Assembly (NCBI GenBank): GCA_964594945.1
Contig: CAZQOD010000069.1
Location: 1-17,672 of the forward strand
Length of the DNA: 17,672 bases
Reading direction: 5' to 3'
Origin: Desulforhopalus_A sp964594945
Lineage (GTDB): Bacteria; Desulfobacterota; Desulfobulbia; Desulfobulbales; Desulfocapsaceae
The translations under genes and the position numbers were made by a program. Below the pieces are notes generated by a model. It saw nothing but the letters and a program-made list of their open reading frames with translations. It did not search any database and was not told where the DNA came from. Position 1 is the stretch's first letter. The number at the start of each line of letters is the position of its first letter. This document shows, piece by piece, positions 1-8,001 of the stretch.

Positions 1-251
1 CAAAAAAAAGAACGGAACAGATCGTCGCCGCCAGGGAGATATTTCTGGAATATCGCAGTTCCGATACTCCGGTGGGTATCGTTACCGCTGCCACCCGTGA
101 AAATGAACGAGTAGTTATCACAACTCTTGAAAATATGCTGGAAAACGATATCGGCATGCAGTCGACCCTAATCATCGGCAACAGTCAGACCTTCACCTGG
201 AACGACTTAATGATCACCCCTCGTGGTTACGCAAAAAAATATAACCTCTAA
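1..251 (+). CDS. cobJ: Precorrin-3B C17-methyltransferase, C-terminal part (partial)
   Basis: Only the last 82 codons are inside the window; the reading frame enters from the left edge (first full codon at 3) and stops with TAA at 249-251. The visible residues include DTPVGIVTAATRENE, then VVITTLENM, then TLIIGNSQTF and a final TPRGY. This block is the C-terminal signature of CobJ/CbiH-type precorrin-3B (or cobalt-precorrin-3) C17-methyltransferases, cytoplasmic SAM-dependent enzymes that contract the corrin ring in vitamin B12 synthesis. The family assignment comes from recognition of this tail. The N-terminal SAM-binding region cannot be inspected, so fusion to another Cob domain upstream cannot be excluded. 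It is probably the last gene of a cobalamin operon, because the next gene faces the other way. Confidence 0.9.
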   Translation, partial: KKRTEQIVAAREIFLEYRSSDTPVGIVTAATRENERVVITTLENMLENDIGMQSTLIIGNSQTFTWNDLMITPRGYAKKYNL

Positions 252-303
252 CCCTAAACTTTCAAGGCAATACCATTACCGAAGCAATGGGAATATTACT
301 GTA

Positions 304-367
304 TCGGGGATGAAAGACCTGGATCTTGCAATCCCCGGGTGTCTAGCATCAAAGGTGGGCAAGATTT
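304..367 (+). other. Pseudoknot-like pair of inverted repeats downstream of cobJ
   Basis: Two perfect 7-bp complementary pairs interlock here: CGGGGAT (305-311) with ATCCCCG (331-337), and ATCTTGC (323-329) with GCAAGAT (359-365). The order is a, b, a', b', which is pseudoknot (or mutually exclusive hairpin) topology. Both stems extend with G-U wobbles only if the + strand is transcribed (304/338, 322/366, 321/367), which suggests an RNA made in the direction of cobJ. It may be a 3' UTR structure or an unconventional terminator of the cob operon; no strong T-run follows. The function is unknown. Confidence 0.35.
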
Positions 368-386
368 AAGTCTAACATCGGAAATG

Positions 387-429
387 ACCGGTAAACCGGT
401 ATAAATGCCTTATTGATGTTACTAACATC
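387..429. repeat. Short palindromes between cobJ and the DUF389 gene
   Basis: ACCGG (387-391) and CCGGT (396-400) form a 5-bp hairpin with a TAAA loop. GATGTTA (415-421), one C, then TAACATC (423-429) is a perfect 15-nt palindrome. CTAACATC also occurs in the same direction at 372-379. The symmetry suits a protein-binding site or a weak bidirectional transcription end between two genes transcribed towards each other. Nothing shows which. Confidence 0.3.
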
Positions 430-485
430 CGGGTTTTATGGCCTATTATTTCTTGTTTTTATTACAGCTTTTACGGAGTAAGGCA

Positions 486-1502
486 CTAAAATTGCAGCTC
501 CTCGTGCAAGACAATATAGACCAGCACCAAAAACATAAACGCCCAGCCGCTGATTGCAATTTTCTTGGCCCGACTCGCCTTTGACTTTTCCCACCACGTT
601 GCCGGATGAATTCCCTGGCCGACAAACGTTATTATACCGGCTAAATTAACACAGATTACGTTGGCAAAAGTCAATTCCAAGGCTTTTAATCCCTGATTCA
701 ACTCCCCCGAACCGATCAAAAGTCCCGCGCTGACAAGGGGCGGCATAAGTGCCACCGCCACCATTACCCCGATTAGAGAGAGCTGACCTCCACTGGTAAA
801 GGCCAGCACACCGGCTGCACCGGAGGCCACGGCAAGTACCAGGTCACTTAATTCAAGCTGGGTACGGGCTGCTATGGCCGGTGTGGCTGGATCAATATGA
901 AAAGATACTCCAATAATAATACTGGTCAGCAAAGCCAGCAAAAAACCAAGGCCCGTTGCAACACTACCCTTTATGGCAAGTTCTGTGTCGCCAAGGGTAT
1001 TGGCCAGGGCCATGGCCACGTTGGGAACAAGTAACGGTGCCATTACCATGGCTCCGATAATTATAGCCATATCATTACGAATAAGGCCAATGGCCGCAAC
1101 CACGGCAGATAATTCCACCATGGTGATATAGGTACTGTTTATACCGACCGCCGCGTTAATATCATTATACAGTTCCTGTCTGCTGATTCGCGCCGATTTA
1201 TTTTTCTTTTCCGGCAATTCTCCAGTATCCATGGGCGCAGCTTCATTGTCCAAACGGGGAATCGACGCTTCCACATTAATCAATACCGCCGATGCACCCG
1301 GCAACTCCAATAAGTAGGGTTCGAGAATATCAAACACCTTTTCCACATCACAAGTCGCCAGGAGAATTCTGATCCTCGCTCTGTTGTCGTCAATGGTGTT
1401 GAGCCAATATTCATCGAATGTCAATTCATGCAATAATTGCGGAATATCGTCGCTCCTTCCCTTTGGCAAAACTATTTCAACGATTCTCTTGGCCATATCC
1501 AT
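486..1502 (-). CDS. DUF389 / TIGR00341 family membrane protein
   Basis: The 338-residue protein has a soluble N-terminal domain of about 100 residues (starting MAKRIVEIVLPKG, rich in alternating beta and alpha pattern), a polar linker, and then a block of hydrophobic segments from about residue 125 to the end. The glycine- and alanine-rich stretches such as AIIIGAMVMAPLLVPNVAMA are typical of the DUF389 (TIGR00341) family. These are integral inner-membrane proteins of unknown function. The first ATG (1502) lies almost on top of a GGGGG run. The second ATG (1496) has that run about 6 nt upstream and is an equally likely or better start. It lies 114 nt after fabD on the same strand and could be read through from the ileS unit or have its own promoter. 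Confidence 0.85.
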   Translation of the reverse strand: MDMAKRIVEIVLPKGRSDDIPQLLHELTFDEYWLNTIDDNRARIRILLATCDVEKVFDILEPYLLELPGASAVLINVEASIPRLDNEAAPMDTGELPEKKNKSARISRQELYNDINAAVGINSTYITMVELSAVVAAIGLIRNDMAIIIGAMVMAPLLVPNVAMALANTLGDTELAIKGSVATGLGFLLALLTSIIIGVSFHIDPATPAIAARTQLELSDLVLAVASGAAGVLAFTSGGQLSLIGVMVAVALMPPLVSAGLLIGSGELNQGLKALELTFANVICVNLAGIITFVGQGIHPATWWEKSKASRAKKIAISGWAFMFLVLVYIVLHEELQF

Positions 1503-1616
1503 CCCCCGCTTCCAGCCGTAAAAACCAAAAACGCCCGGCTCAATTATTGAATGAACCAGACGTTAACCAATGCTGTGCCAAATGCAGTCTATATTAGAAA
1601 CCAAAATGTTAAACTT

Positions 1617-2567
1617 TCACTGCACTTGTAATTTCGCCATGCATTTACTTAACATTTCCGGCGTATCAAACTGTAGAGAAGTGACTTTCACTCCCTTAGG
1701 CGTAATTTTCCTCATCATCCCTTTTAACACGGCCTTAGGCCCGATTTCTACAAAGGTGTCCACCCCGTCTGCGATCATTGTCTGAATAATCTCACACCAT
1801 CTGACCCGTGAAGCAATCTGCCTTGCCATCATCTTTTTGATCTCATCAATATCGGTCTCAACTTTTGCGGAAACATTGAAATATACCGGTACTGCCGGTT
1901 GACAAAAATCAATATCATTCATAAAAATCTTAAAATCACCGACCGCTGCTGCGACCAGTGGGCTATGATTGGCAACACTGACATTTAAGGGAATAATCTT
2001 GCCGCCCTTTTTCTCAAGTTCGGGGCCGATATCGTCCAGCGCCTCCATACTCCCCGAAATAACTATCTGCTGGGGGGTATTATGGTTCGCGGCGGTAACC
2101 ACCCCCGGTCCCTTGTAATCCTTGATAACTTCCTCAATATCTTCTATCGATAGGCCTAAAACCGCACGCATGCCACCAGGATTTAAATTACCCTCCCTCT
2201 CCATCAGGGCACCCCTTTTGGAAACCAAGCGAAAGGTATCTTCAAAACTGGTGACGCCGGCAGCGCAAAGTGCGGAATATTCCCCAAGGCTGTGCCCCGC
2301 AAAAGAAGAAACCTGTAAAGAACTATTCATTGACTTTTGAAAGGCATTCCAGCAGATCAGGTTGGCAAGGGTAATGGCGGGCTGGAGATTGGTGGCCCTG
2401 ATAAGCTCCTCCATGGGTCCCTCTTCGCATAACTCCCCCAGGGGAACCTGACATATTTTTTCTGCTTTTTCCAAAAGTTTTCCTGCTTCCGGATCGTTAT
2501 TAATAAAATCCTTTGCCATACCTAAATACTGAGATCCCTGACCGGGAAAAAGAACCGCAACTTTCAT
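1617..2567 (-). CDS. fabD: Malonyl-CoA:ACP transacylase
   Basis: This cytoplasmic enzyme moves the malonyl group from CoA to acyl carrier protein to supply type II fatty-acid elongation. The 316-residue length is normal for FabD. Visible family features are the oxyanion motif GQGSQ at 9-13, the nucleophile elbow GHSLGE with Ser93, Arg118 (SKRGALM), the catalytic His201 in VANHSPLV, and the C-terminal VEIGPKAVL. The start has a GGGATGG ribosome-binding site about 4 nt upstream, just after the lspA stop codon. It follows lspA by 11 nt, so it belongs to the ileS-lspA-fabD transcript. This location, away from other fab genes, is the only oddity. Confidence 0.96.
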   Translation of the reverse strand: MKVAVLFPGQGSQYLGMAKDFINNDPEAGKLLEKAEKICQVPLGELCEEGPMEELIRATNLQPAITLANLICWNAFQKSMNSSLQVSSFAGHSLGEYSALCAAGVTSFEDTFRLVSKRGALMEREGNLNPGGMRAVLGLSIEDIEEVIKDYKGPGVVTAANHNTPQQIVISGSMEALDDIGPELEKKGGKIIPLNVSVANHSPLVAAAVGDFKIFMNDIDFCQPAVPVYFNVSAKVETDIDEIKKMMARQIASRVRWCEIIQTMIADGVDTFVEIGPKAVLKGMMRKITPKGVKVTSLQFDTPEMLSKCMAKLQVQ

Positions 2568-2578
2568 ATATCCATCCC

Positions 2579-3049
2579 TTATTCAGCCCCTGGGGCATCA
2601 GTTATACTTATTATTAAAAAAAGACCTGCACCTATACAAATAGCTGAGTCCGCGATATTAAAAGAAGGCCAGTGATACCGACCGACAAAAAAATCAAGGA
2701 AATCTATCACCGAACCAAATCTAACGCGATCAATGAGATTGCCCACCGCACCACCTCCTATAAGACCCAGGGCAAAACAATAAAGCCAATGTTTTTTTCG
2801 CATCCGCCAACAGGCAAAAGTCAGACCAGCCACCGCAACACCACCCATCACAAGAAAAAAATAGTGGCGCCAGGGCGAATTTATATTGGCAAACATACTA
2901 AAGGCGGCCCCACTATTGGTGACATGGACGAGGTTAAAAAAACCGGGTATGATTTCCTTTACCTCGTAAAGGCGTAGAAAGGAAGACAACCACGACTTGG
3001 TCAGTTGATCTACGATAACCACTCCGATAAATACAGAAAAATAAATCAC
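2579..3049 (-). CDS. lspA: Lipoprotein signal peptidase (signal peptidase II)
   Basis: This inner-membrane aspartic protease removes the signal peptide of prolipoproteins after lipid attachment to the +1 cysteine. The 156-residue protein has the normal length with four hydrophobic segments. Conserved blocks are VDQLTKSW (13-20), TNSGAAFSM, GNLIDRVRFGSVIDF with the catalytic Asp116, and FNIADSA with the second catalytic Asp134. The start is a GTG at 3049, only 6 nt after the ileS stop and without a clear ribosome-binding site, which suggests translational coupling to ileS. The ileS-lspA pairing is a very common bacterial arrangement and supports the call. Confidence 0.96.
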   Translation of the reverse strand: MIYFSVFIGVVIVDQLTKSWLSSFLRLYEVKEIIPGFFNLVHVTNSGAAFSMFANINSPWRHYFFLVMGGVAVAGLTFACWRMRKKHWLYCFALGLIGGGAVGNLIDRVRFGSVIDFLDFFVGRYHWPSFNIADSAICIGAGLFLIISITDAPGAE

Positions 3050-3055
3050 GATATC

Positions 3056-5875
3056 TTATAGAGAAGATTCAATTTCTTTAACAACCTCTACACATCTTAA
3101 ACAAATATTGGGATGTTCCATATCTTTACCAACAGTGGTCGTCCTGATCCAACAACGCTCGCACTTTTCTCCCTGCGCCGATTGTACCTGAACAACCAGG
3201 CCGATAATTTCTTCGCTGCGGTAACGACATCCTTTTTCAGGCGCGTCCTCATCTAAAATAGAAAGCTCGGATATTATGGATATTTCCTTAATGGTATCCC
3301 ATTCTTCCTGTAAAAAGACGGCCAACTCTGCATCCGCCTTTAAAAGCACCTCCGCCTCAAGGGGATGACCGATAACCTTTTGGCGACGGGCCACCTCAAG
3401 GGCTTTAGTAATTTCTGAGCGTATGGCCATGAGCCTCTCCCATTTGGCCATCATTTTTTCATCACACCCAGTGGTTACCATTGCCTGAAATTCCTGAAAA
3501 TAAATACCTTTGTCCAGGGGATCTTTTTCATCTATTCCATGTAGCGAATTCCAGGCCTCAGCGGCAGTGAAAGAGAGAATAGGCTGCATCAACCGCAACA
3601 GACCGTCCAGAATCTCGTAAAGAACCGTCTGGGCTGAACGCCTCAGCAGAGAATCGGTACCGGCAACATACAGTCTATCTTTTAGAATATCCAAATAGAA
3701 AGAACTCATCGTCGTGCCGCAAAAATAGTTCAACTTATGATAAATACTATGAAATTCGTAGGTTTCATAACACTTTTCCACCGTATTTTTCAATTCTGAA
3801 AATTTTGCCAGGGCCCAACGATCCAGTTCCGGCAGATCTTCCCGGCGAACAGCGTGAATATTATTGTCAAAATCAGCCAGATTACCGAGAAAATAGCGAA
3901 TGGTATTCCTTATCTTTCTATAGGAATCGGAAACCTGTTTAAGAATCTCGTCAGACACCTTTATATCGTCACGGTAATCCTCGCTAGCGACCCAGAGACG
4001 CAAAATTTCCGCGCCGTATTTTGAAATAATCTCGCCGGGGGCCACCACATTACCCACTGATTTAGACATTTTCTTGCCCTGACCGTCAACCACGTAACCA
4101 TGGGTCAAAACACCTTTAAACGGTGCCCGGCCCCGGGTGCCGGTGGAGGTGAGTAGAGAAGATTGGAACCAACCCCTGTGTTGATCACTCCCTTCCAGGT
4201 AAAGATCGGCGGGAGACCTCAATTCCGGACGTTTTTCACAAACCGCCGCATGGCTGACACCGGAGTCGAACCAAACATCAAGGATATCCTCTTCCTTCTC
4301 GAAATCTGTCGATCCGCATTTACCGCAACTTGTACCCTGGACAATAAAATCAGTTAAATCATGGCTAAACCAGGCGTCTGCACCCTCCTTTAAAAAGAGT
4401 TCATCAATTTTCTTTACAAAAGTCTCGTCTTTTAATACTTCACCGCACGATTTACAACTGGCAACTGTAATGGGAACCCCCCAGCTACGCTGCCTGGAAA
4501 GGCACCAGTCCGGACGTCCCTCGACCATATCATGTATTCTCTGCATCCCCCAGGCCGGAGTCCAGGAAACATCTTCTATCGATTTAAGGGCCTTTTGCCG
4601 CAACTGATTGTTGTCCATTGATATAAACCACTGCGGGGTTGCTCTGTACATAACAGGCTTTTTGCAGCGCCAGCAATGGGGGTAGGAATGGTTTATATCA
4701 GAAAGATGGACCAGGGCCCCGGATCGCTGGAGATCCCGGCTGATATCGTCATTAACATCCGGAACCTTCTTCCCCTTGTAGGGACCGGCGTCATCTGTAT
4801 AAAAACCCTCTGCATTGACGGGAGAAAGAATATCCAGATCATATCTCAGACCGGTGAGATAATCATCCGCACCATGTCCGGGGGCGGTGTGAACGCAACC
4901 GGTGCCTGCATCCGTCGTAACATAGTCTGCAAGAACCAGCAGGGATGTTCTGCCCATAAACGGATGTTCGCATTTCCTGTTTTCAAAAGACTTAGCGGAA
5001 AAAGTTGCCTTAAGCAAATAATTTTCCCTGCCCACTTCCTCCATCACCTTTTCAACCAGTTCTTCCGCTAAAATCCAGATTTCACCATCGCTTTCCACGG
5101 CCGCATAAACAAAATCAGGATGCAGGGCAATCGCCAGGTTGGCGGGCAGTGTCCAGGGGGTTGTGGTCCAGATCACGAAAAAAATATTTTCAGCGTCAAG
5201 GGACGGATCAATATCGGCCAAACTGTCCTTTGCCGCAAATTTTACATAAATGGATGGGGAAGAATGATCATGGTACTCAACTTCGGCTTCGGCAAGGGCC
5301 GTTGTACACGTGGAACACCAGTAGACGGGCTTTCTATTACGAATCACTGAATCAGACAGTAAAAATTTATTAAATTCCCCGGCGATTGTTGCTTCATAAG
5401 AATAATTAATGGTCAGGTAAGGGTTATCCCAGTCCCCCAATACGCCAAGGCGTTTAAATTCTTTTTTCTGAATTTTAATCCACTTATTTGCATACTTCCT
5501 GCAAGCATTTCTCTTTGACAGTTTCGGAATCGAATTCTTTTTTGCCCCCAATTCCTCGTCCACATTATGTTCAATCGGCAAACCATGGCAATCCCAACCG
5601 GGAATATACGGCGCATTATAACCAGCCATCCTCTTGGAACGGAGAATAATATCCTTTAATATTTTGTTAAAAGCGGTACCCAAGTGAATATTACCATTTG
5701 CATACGGCGGTCCGTCATGGAGAACAAAAAGCGGTTTATCCTCGGATGCCCGTTGTATCTGCGCGTAAAGGTCCTCCTTTTCCCACCGTTTCAAAAGAAG
5801 TGGTTCTTTCTGGACCAAGTTGGCTTTCATATTAAAGCGAGTCTTTGGAAGATTAAGGGTATCCCTGTAATCCAT
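3056..5875 (-). CDS. ileS: Isoleucyl-tRNA synthetase
   Basis: This class I aminoacyl-tRNA synthetase charges tRNA-Ile and edits misactivated valine. I start it at the ATG at 5875 (939 residues, MDYRDTLNLPKTRF), because a strong GGAGGAG lies 6 nt upstream. An in-frame GTG at 5888-5890 overlaps that ribosome-binding site and is unlikely to be used. In this numbering the signature GPPYANGNIHLGT gives H64-L-G-T67 in place of HIGH. The editing domain carries GTGCVHTAPGHG near 324-335, KMSKS lies at 602-606, and a C-terminal zinc knuckle has Cys905, Cys908, Cys925 and Cys928. The zinc knuckle and overall length match the bacterial form of IleS. It is the first gene of the ileS-lspA-fabD unit. Confidence 0.97.
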   Translation of the reverse strand: MDYRDTLNLPKTRFNMKANLVQKEPLLLKRWEKEDLYAQIQRASEDKPLFVLHDGPPYANGNIHLGTAFNKILKDIILRSKRMAGYNAPYIPGWDCHGLPIEHNVDEELGAKKNSIPKLSKRNACRKYANKWIKIQKKEFKRLGVLGDWDNPYLTINYSYEATIAGEFNKFLLSDSVIRNRKPVYWCSTCTTALAEAEVEYHDHSSPSIYVKFAAKDSLADIDPSLDAENIFFVIWTTTPWTLPANLAIALHPDFVYAAVESDGEIWILAEELVEKVMEEVGRENYLLKATFSAKSFENRKCEHPFMGRTSLLVLADYVTTDAGTGCVHTAPGHGADDYLTGLRYDLDILSPVNAEGFYTDDAGPYKGKKVPDVNDDISRDLQRSGALVHLSDINHSYPHCWRCKKPVMYRATPQWFISMDNNQLRQKALKSIEDVSWTPAWGMQRIHDMVEGRPDWCLSRQRSWGVPITVASCKSCGEVLKDETFVKKIDELFLKEGADAWFSHDLTDFIVQGTSCGKCGSTDFEKEEDILDVWFDSGVSHAAVCEKRPELRSPADLYLEGSDQHRGWFQSSLLTSTGTRGRAPFKGVLTHGYVVDGQGKKMSKSVGNVVAPGEIISKYGAEILRLWVASEDYRDDIKVSDEILKQVSDSYRKIRNTIRYFLGNLADFDNNIHAVRREDLPELDRWALAKFSELKNTVEKCYETYEFHSIYHKLNYFCGTTMSSFYLDILKDRLYVAGTDSLLRRSAQTVLYEILDGLLRLMQPILSFTAAEAWNSLHGIDEKDPLDKGIYFQEFQAMVTTGCDEKMMAKWERLMAIRSEITKALEVARRQKVIGHPLEAEVLLKADAELAVFLQEEWDTIKEISIISELSILDEDAPEKGCRYRSEEIIGLVVQVQSAQGEKCERCWIRTTTVGKDMEHPNICLRCVEVVKEIESSL

Positions 5876-5881
5876 GATTAT

Positions 5882-5888
5882 CTCCTCC
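5882..5888 (-). promoter_or_regulatory. Ribosome-binding site of ileS
   Basis: The - strand reads GGAGGAG followed by six bases and then ATG at 5875. It decides the ileS start, because the upstream in-frame GTG overlaps this element. Confidence 0.8.
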
Positions 5889-6409
5889 ACATAAGTCTGC
5901 GGGTAAACTTGTTTTAAATATTGTTAAAATCCTGCGCACATATTCTTGCGACCGTGGGCACACCATAACATTTTGAAACTGACAACAATAACAACTGGGG
6001 TGCAAGTTGCAAGAACAAATTCCCCTGGATGATCCGTCAATAAAGAATCGCCTGTTGTAACAATCAATGCAGCAGTAGATTACCACGAAAAACACCTTAA
6101 ACAGCAAGTAATCGCGGTAAAAAGACATACATTCATATGGCATATTGCGTTTCTTAATGAAATACTTTATATTTTTGCTGGCTTTTTAGGTTTTCGCAAT
6201 GTCGAACTACCATATTCCGGGGCAAACTCCTGGATCCGATAAACGGGATTATTCGGAATAGAGAATTTGGGTAGTGTCTGTCCCGCAATAGCCGTTTCTG
6301 GATAGACACAGGTGAAATATCCGCTTGCCGTACGGCAGCAGGTCACCGCACATCCTTATTTTCGACATTTTCCCGTTAATTTTTTTCATAAACGTGGTTT
6401 ATTGTTTAC
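5889..6409. other. Divergent intergenic region between ileS and ftsE
   Basis: This 521-nt region separates the leftward ileS unit from the rightward ftsE operon and must hold both promoters. No convincing gene is seen: short open frames on the - strand are cysteine-rich, have no family resemblance and overlap the ileS ribosome-binding site. A small palindrome TGCAAGTTGCA lies at about 6001-6011, in the ileS leader side. The half nearest ftsE is strongly structured (see the entry at 6213-6347). I could not identify a promoter with good -35 and -10 elements for either gene. Confidence 0.6.
6213..6347 (+). ncRNA. Candidate structured leader RNA of the ftsE operon: three consecutive hairpins
   Basis: Hairpin 1 pairs TATTCCG (6213-6219) with CGGAATA (6254-6260) and contains a smaller ATCC/GGAT stem. 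Hairpin 2 pairs GTGTCTGTCC (6274-6283) with GGATAGACAC (6300-6309): ten pairs, one of them a G-U wobble that exists only in + strand RNA. Hairpin 3 pairs GGTGA (6311-6315) with TCACC (6343-6347) and encloses the palindrome TGCCGTACGGCA (6326-6337) plus short GC pairs with single-base bulges. One nucleotide separates hairpins 2 and 3. The block ends 62 nt before the ftsE start. It resembles no riboswitch class I can name. Its being transcribed is an inference. Confidence 0.4.
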
Positions 6410-7117
6410 ATGTATACACAGTCTATTGATACGAAAGAAACTTTAATCGAGATGATTAAGGTTTCAAAAAAATATCCGCCCGATATTGTCGCTTTAAAGG
6501 AGATATCCCTTTCCATTAACAGCGGCGAAATGTTTTTTCTCATCGGCATGAGTGGCGCCGGAAAAACCACCCTGCTTAAATTACTCTGCAGCATGGAAAC
6601 ACCAAGCAACGGATTAATCGAAATCGGCGGCCAACCAATTCACCAAATAAAAGGCTATAAGCTCGCCAAACTGCGTCAGAAAATTGGCGTGGCCTACCAG
6701 GATTTCAAACTGCTCACCGATCGAACAACTTCTGAAAACATCGCTATTTCCATGGAGGTCTCCTATAAAAAGCCGCAACTGATCCGTAAAAGGGTCCGTG
6801 ATCTGCTGGATCAACTTGGTTTATCAGATAAACACGATACCATAACCGGCGAATTATCCCGTGGCGAACAACAACGTGTAACCCTGGCCAGGGCAATTGC
6901 CAATTCGCCGACCATAATTCTGGTCGACGAACCCACCGGAAATCTTGACGCCACCACCACGGAAAGGGTAATGAACCTACTGAAAAATAGTAACAAGGCA
7001 GGGGCGACCATTGTCATCGCCACCCACGATGACACCATATACCGACATACCGCCCATCGAGTTATGAAACTCCAGGAAGGACGGTTATTTTCACTTGCTG
7101 GGGGCATAATTTCATGA
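6410..7117 (+). CDS. ftsE: Cell-division ATP-binding protein FtsE
   Basis: This cytoplasmic ATPase forms the FtsEX complex with FtsX and, at the septum, drives conformational changes that activate cell-wall hydrolysis through EnvC-like partners. The 235-residue protein shows Walker A GMSGAGKT (46-53), Q-loop Gln97 in YQDF, the ABC signature LSRGEQQR (149-156; Arg in place of the usual second Gly), Walker B ILVDEP (170-175) and H-loop His206. The ATG at 6410 has no clear ribosome-binding site. A later ATG at 6452 would cut away the first beta-strand (residues like LIEMIKVSKKY align with the usual FtsE start), so 6410 is preferred. Its last codons overlap ftsX by ATGA. Confidence 0.95.
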   Translation: MYTQSIDTKETLIEMIKVSKKYPPDIVALKEISLSINSGEMFFLIGMSGAGKTTLLKLLCSMETPSNGLIEIGGQPIHQIKGYKLAKLRQKIGVAYQDFKLLTDRTTSENIAISMEVSYKKPQLIRKRVRDLLDQLGLSDKHDTITGELSRGEQQRVTLARAIANSPTIILVDEPTGNLDATTTERVMNLLKNSNKAGATIVIATHDDTIYRHTAHRVMKLQEGRLFSLAGGIIS

Positions 7118-8001
7118 GTTTCTGGCTCACTGTTATACGACAAGTTGGACGAAACCTGCGACAGACCTGGGGGTCACAGCTGATGACCCTCCTCACCGTC
7201 AGTCTCTCTGTTCTTATTTTCGCATTTTTCTATCTTATCTACTCCAATATGCTGAACCTGGGAGATAAGCTGGGCGACGATCTAAGCCTTATTGTCTACC
7301 TGGAAGAAGAACCGGGCCCCGAACTCAAGCAACAACTGAGAAAAAAAATAACCACCTTCGACGAAGTTGAGGAGATACGATTTATTTCCAGGGCCGACGC
7401 CTACAAACGTTTTTCGGAACAACTCGGCGAAAATAAAGATGTGCTGAACGATATGCCGACCGATTTTCTACCTCCTTCCATTGAGGTTATTCCGCTTAAA
7501 AATCTCCGTAGCCTCAACCAGGTGAAATTATTTTCGGCCTACCTGGCCAGGCTCCCCGGCACATTAAAGGTTCAATACGGGCAGGACTGGGTTGAAAGAT
7601 TTTATTATTTCACTAAATTACTCTCGATCATTGTGTTGTTAAGCGGCATTCTCCTCATTCTAACAACAGTTTTCTTGGTTGCTTACACCATCAGGTTGAC
7701 CATTCTCGGCAGACAAGATGAACTTGAATTATTGCAACTAGTCGGGGCAACAAACAACTATATCAGAACCCCGTTCCTGCTGGAGGGCTTACTCCAGGGG
7801 ATGCTCGGCTCTTCCCTGGGACTCACCTCCCTGTATATACTTTTTCAATGGATTAAATTTCGCTTTTCCGGCCCCGGCTTTTTAAATCTCTTTGAATTTT
7901 CCTTTTTCCCGCCGATCGTTACCATCACAATCATTTGTATTTCAATTCTACTCTGTACGATGGGAAGTTTTTCGACCATGCAAAAATTTTTACGGAATTA
8001 A
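7114..8001 (+). CDS. ftsX: Cell-division membrane protein FtsX
   Basis: This is the permease-like partner of FtsE. The 295-residue protein has the FtsX plan: a short cytoplasmic N-terminus, a first membrane segment at about 24-46, an extracytoplasmic loop of roughly 110 residues containing LIVYLEEEPGPELKQ and the FISRADAYKRF stretch, then three more hydrophobic segments from about 166 to 290. The sequence LLQLVGATNNYIRTPFLLEGLLQG is the characteristic FtsX/MacB-type motif between membrane segments. The large periplasmic loop is where FtsX binds EnvC in E. coli. The start overlaps ftsE (ATGA) and the stop overlaps the next gene (TAATG), so the three genes are translationally coupled. Confidence 0.94.
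   Translation: MSFWLTVIRQVGRNLRQTWGSQLMTLLTVSLSVLIFAFFYLIYSNMLNLGDKLGDDLSLIVYLEEEPGPELKQQLRKKITTFDEVEEIRFISRADAYKRFSEQLGENKDVLNDMPTDFLPPSIEVIPLKNLRSLNQVKLFSAYLARLPGTLKVQYGQDWVERFYYFTKLLSIIVLLSGILLILTTVFLVAYTIRLTILGRQDELELLQLVGATNNYIRTPFLLEGLLQGMLGSSLGLTSLYILFQWIKFRFSGPGFLNLFEFSFFPPIVTITIICISILLCTMGSFSTMQKFLRN

Noticed and set aside
4676..5071. 131-codon open frame on the + strand inside ileS
   Set aside because: It is fully inside a conserved gene on the other strand and shows no family resemblance; a coding shadow.
5888..5890. GTG as the ileS start (five more residues)
   Set aside because: It overlaps the strong GGAGGAG that serves the ATG at 5875.
5853..6143. 96-codon cysteine-rich open frame on the - strand between ileS and ftsE
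   Set aside because: It overlaps the ileS start and ribosome-binding site, has no ribosome-binding site of its own and resembles no family.
6219..6300. Possible c-di-GMP-I (GEMM) riboswitch before ftsE, because GGGCAAAC, GGTAG and CGCAATAGCC occur
   Set aside because: The elements are in the wrong order and the required CGCAAAGC block is not present; the hairpins found do not form the GEMM fold.
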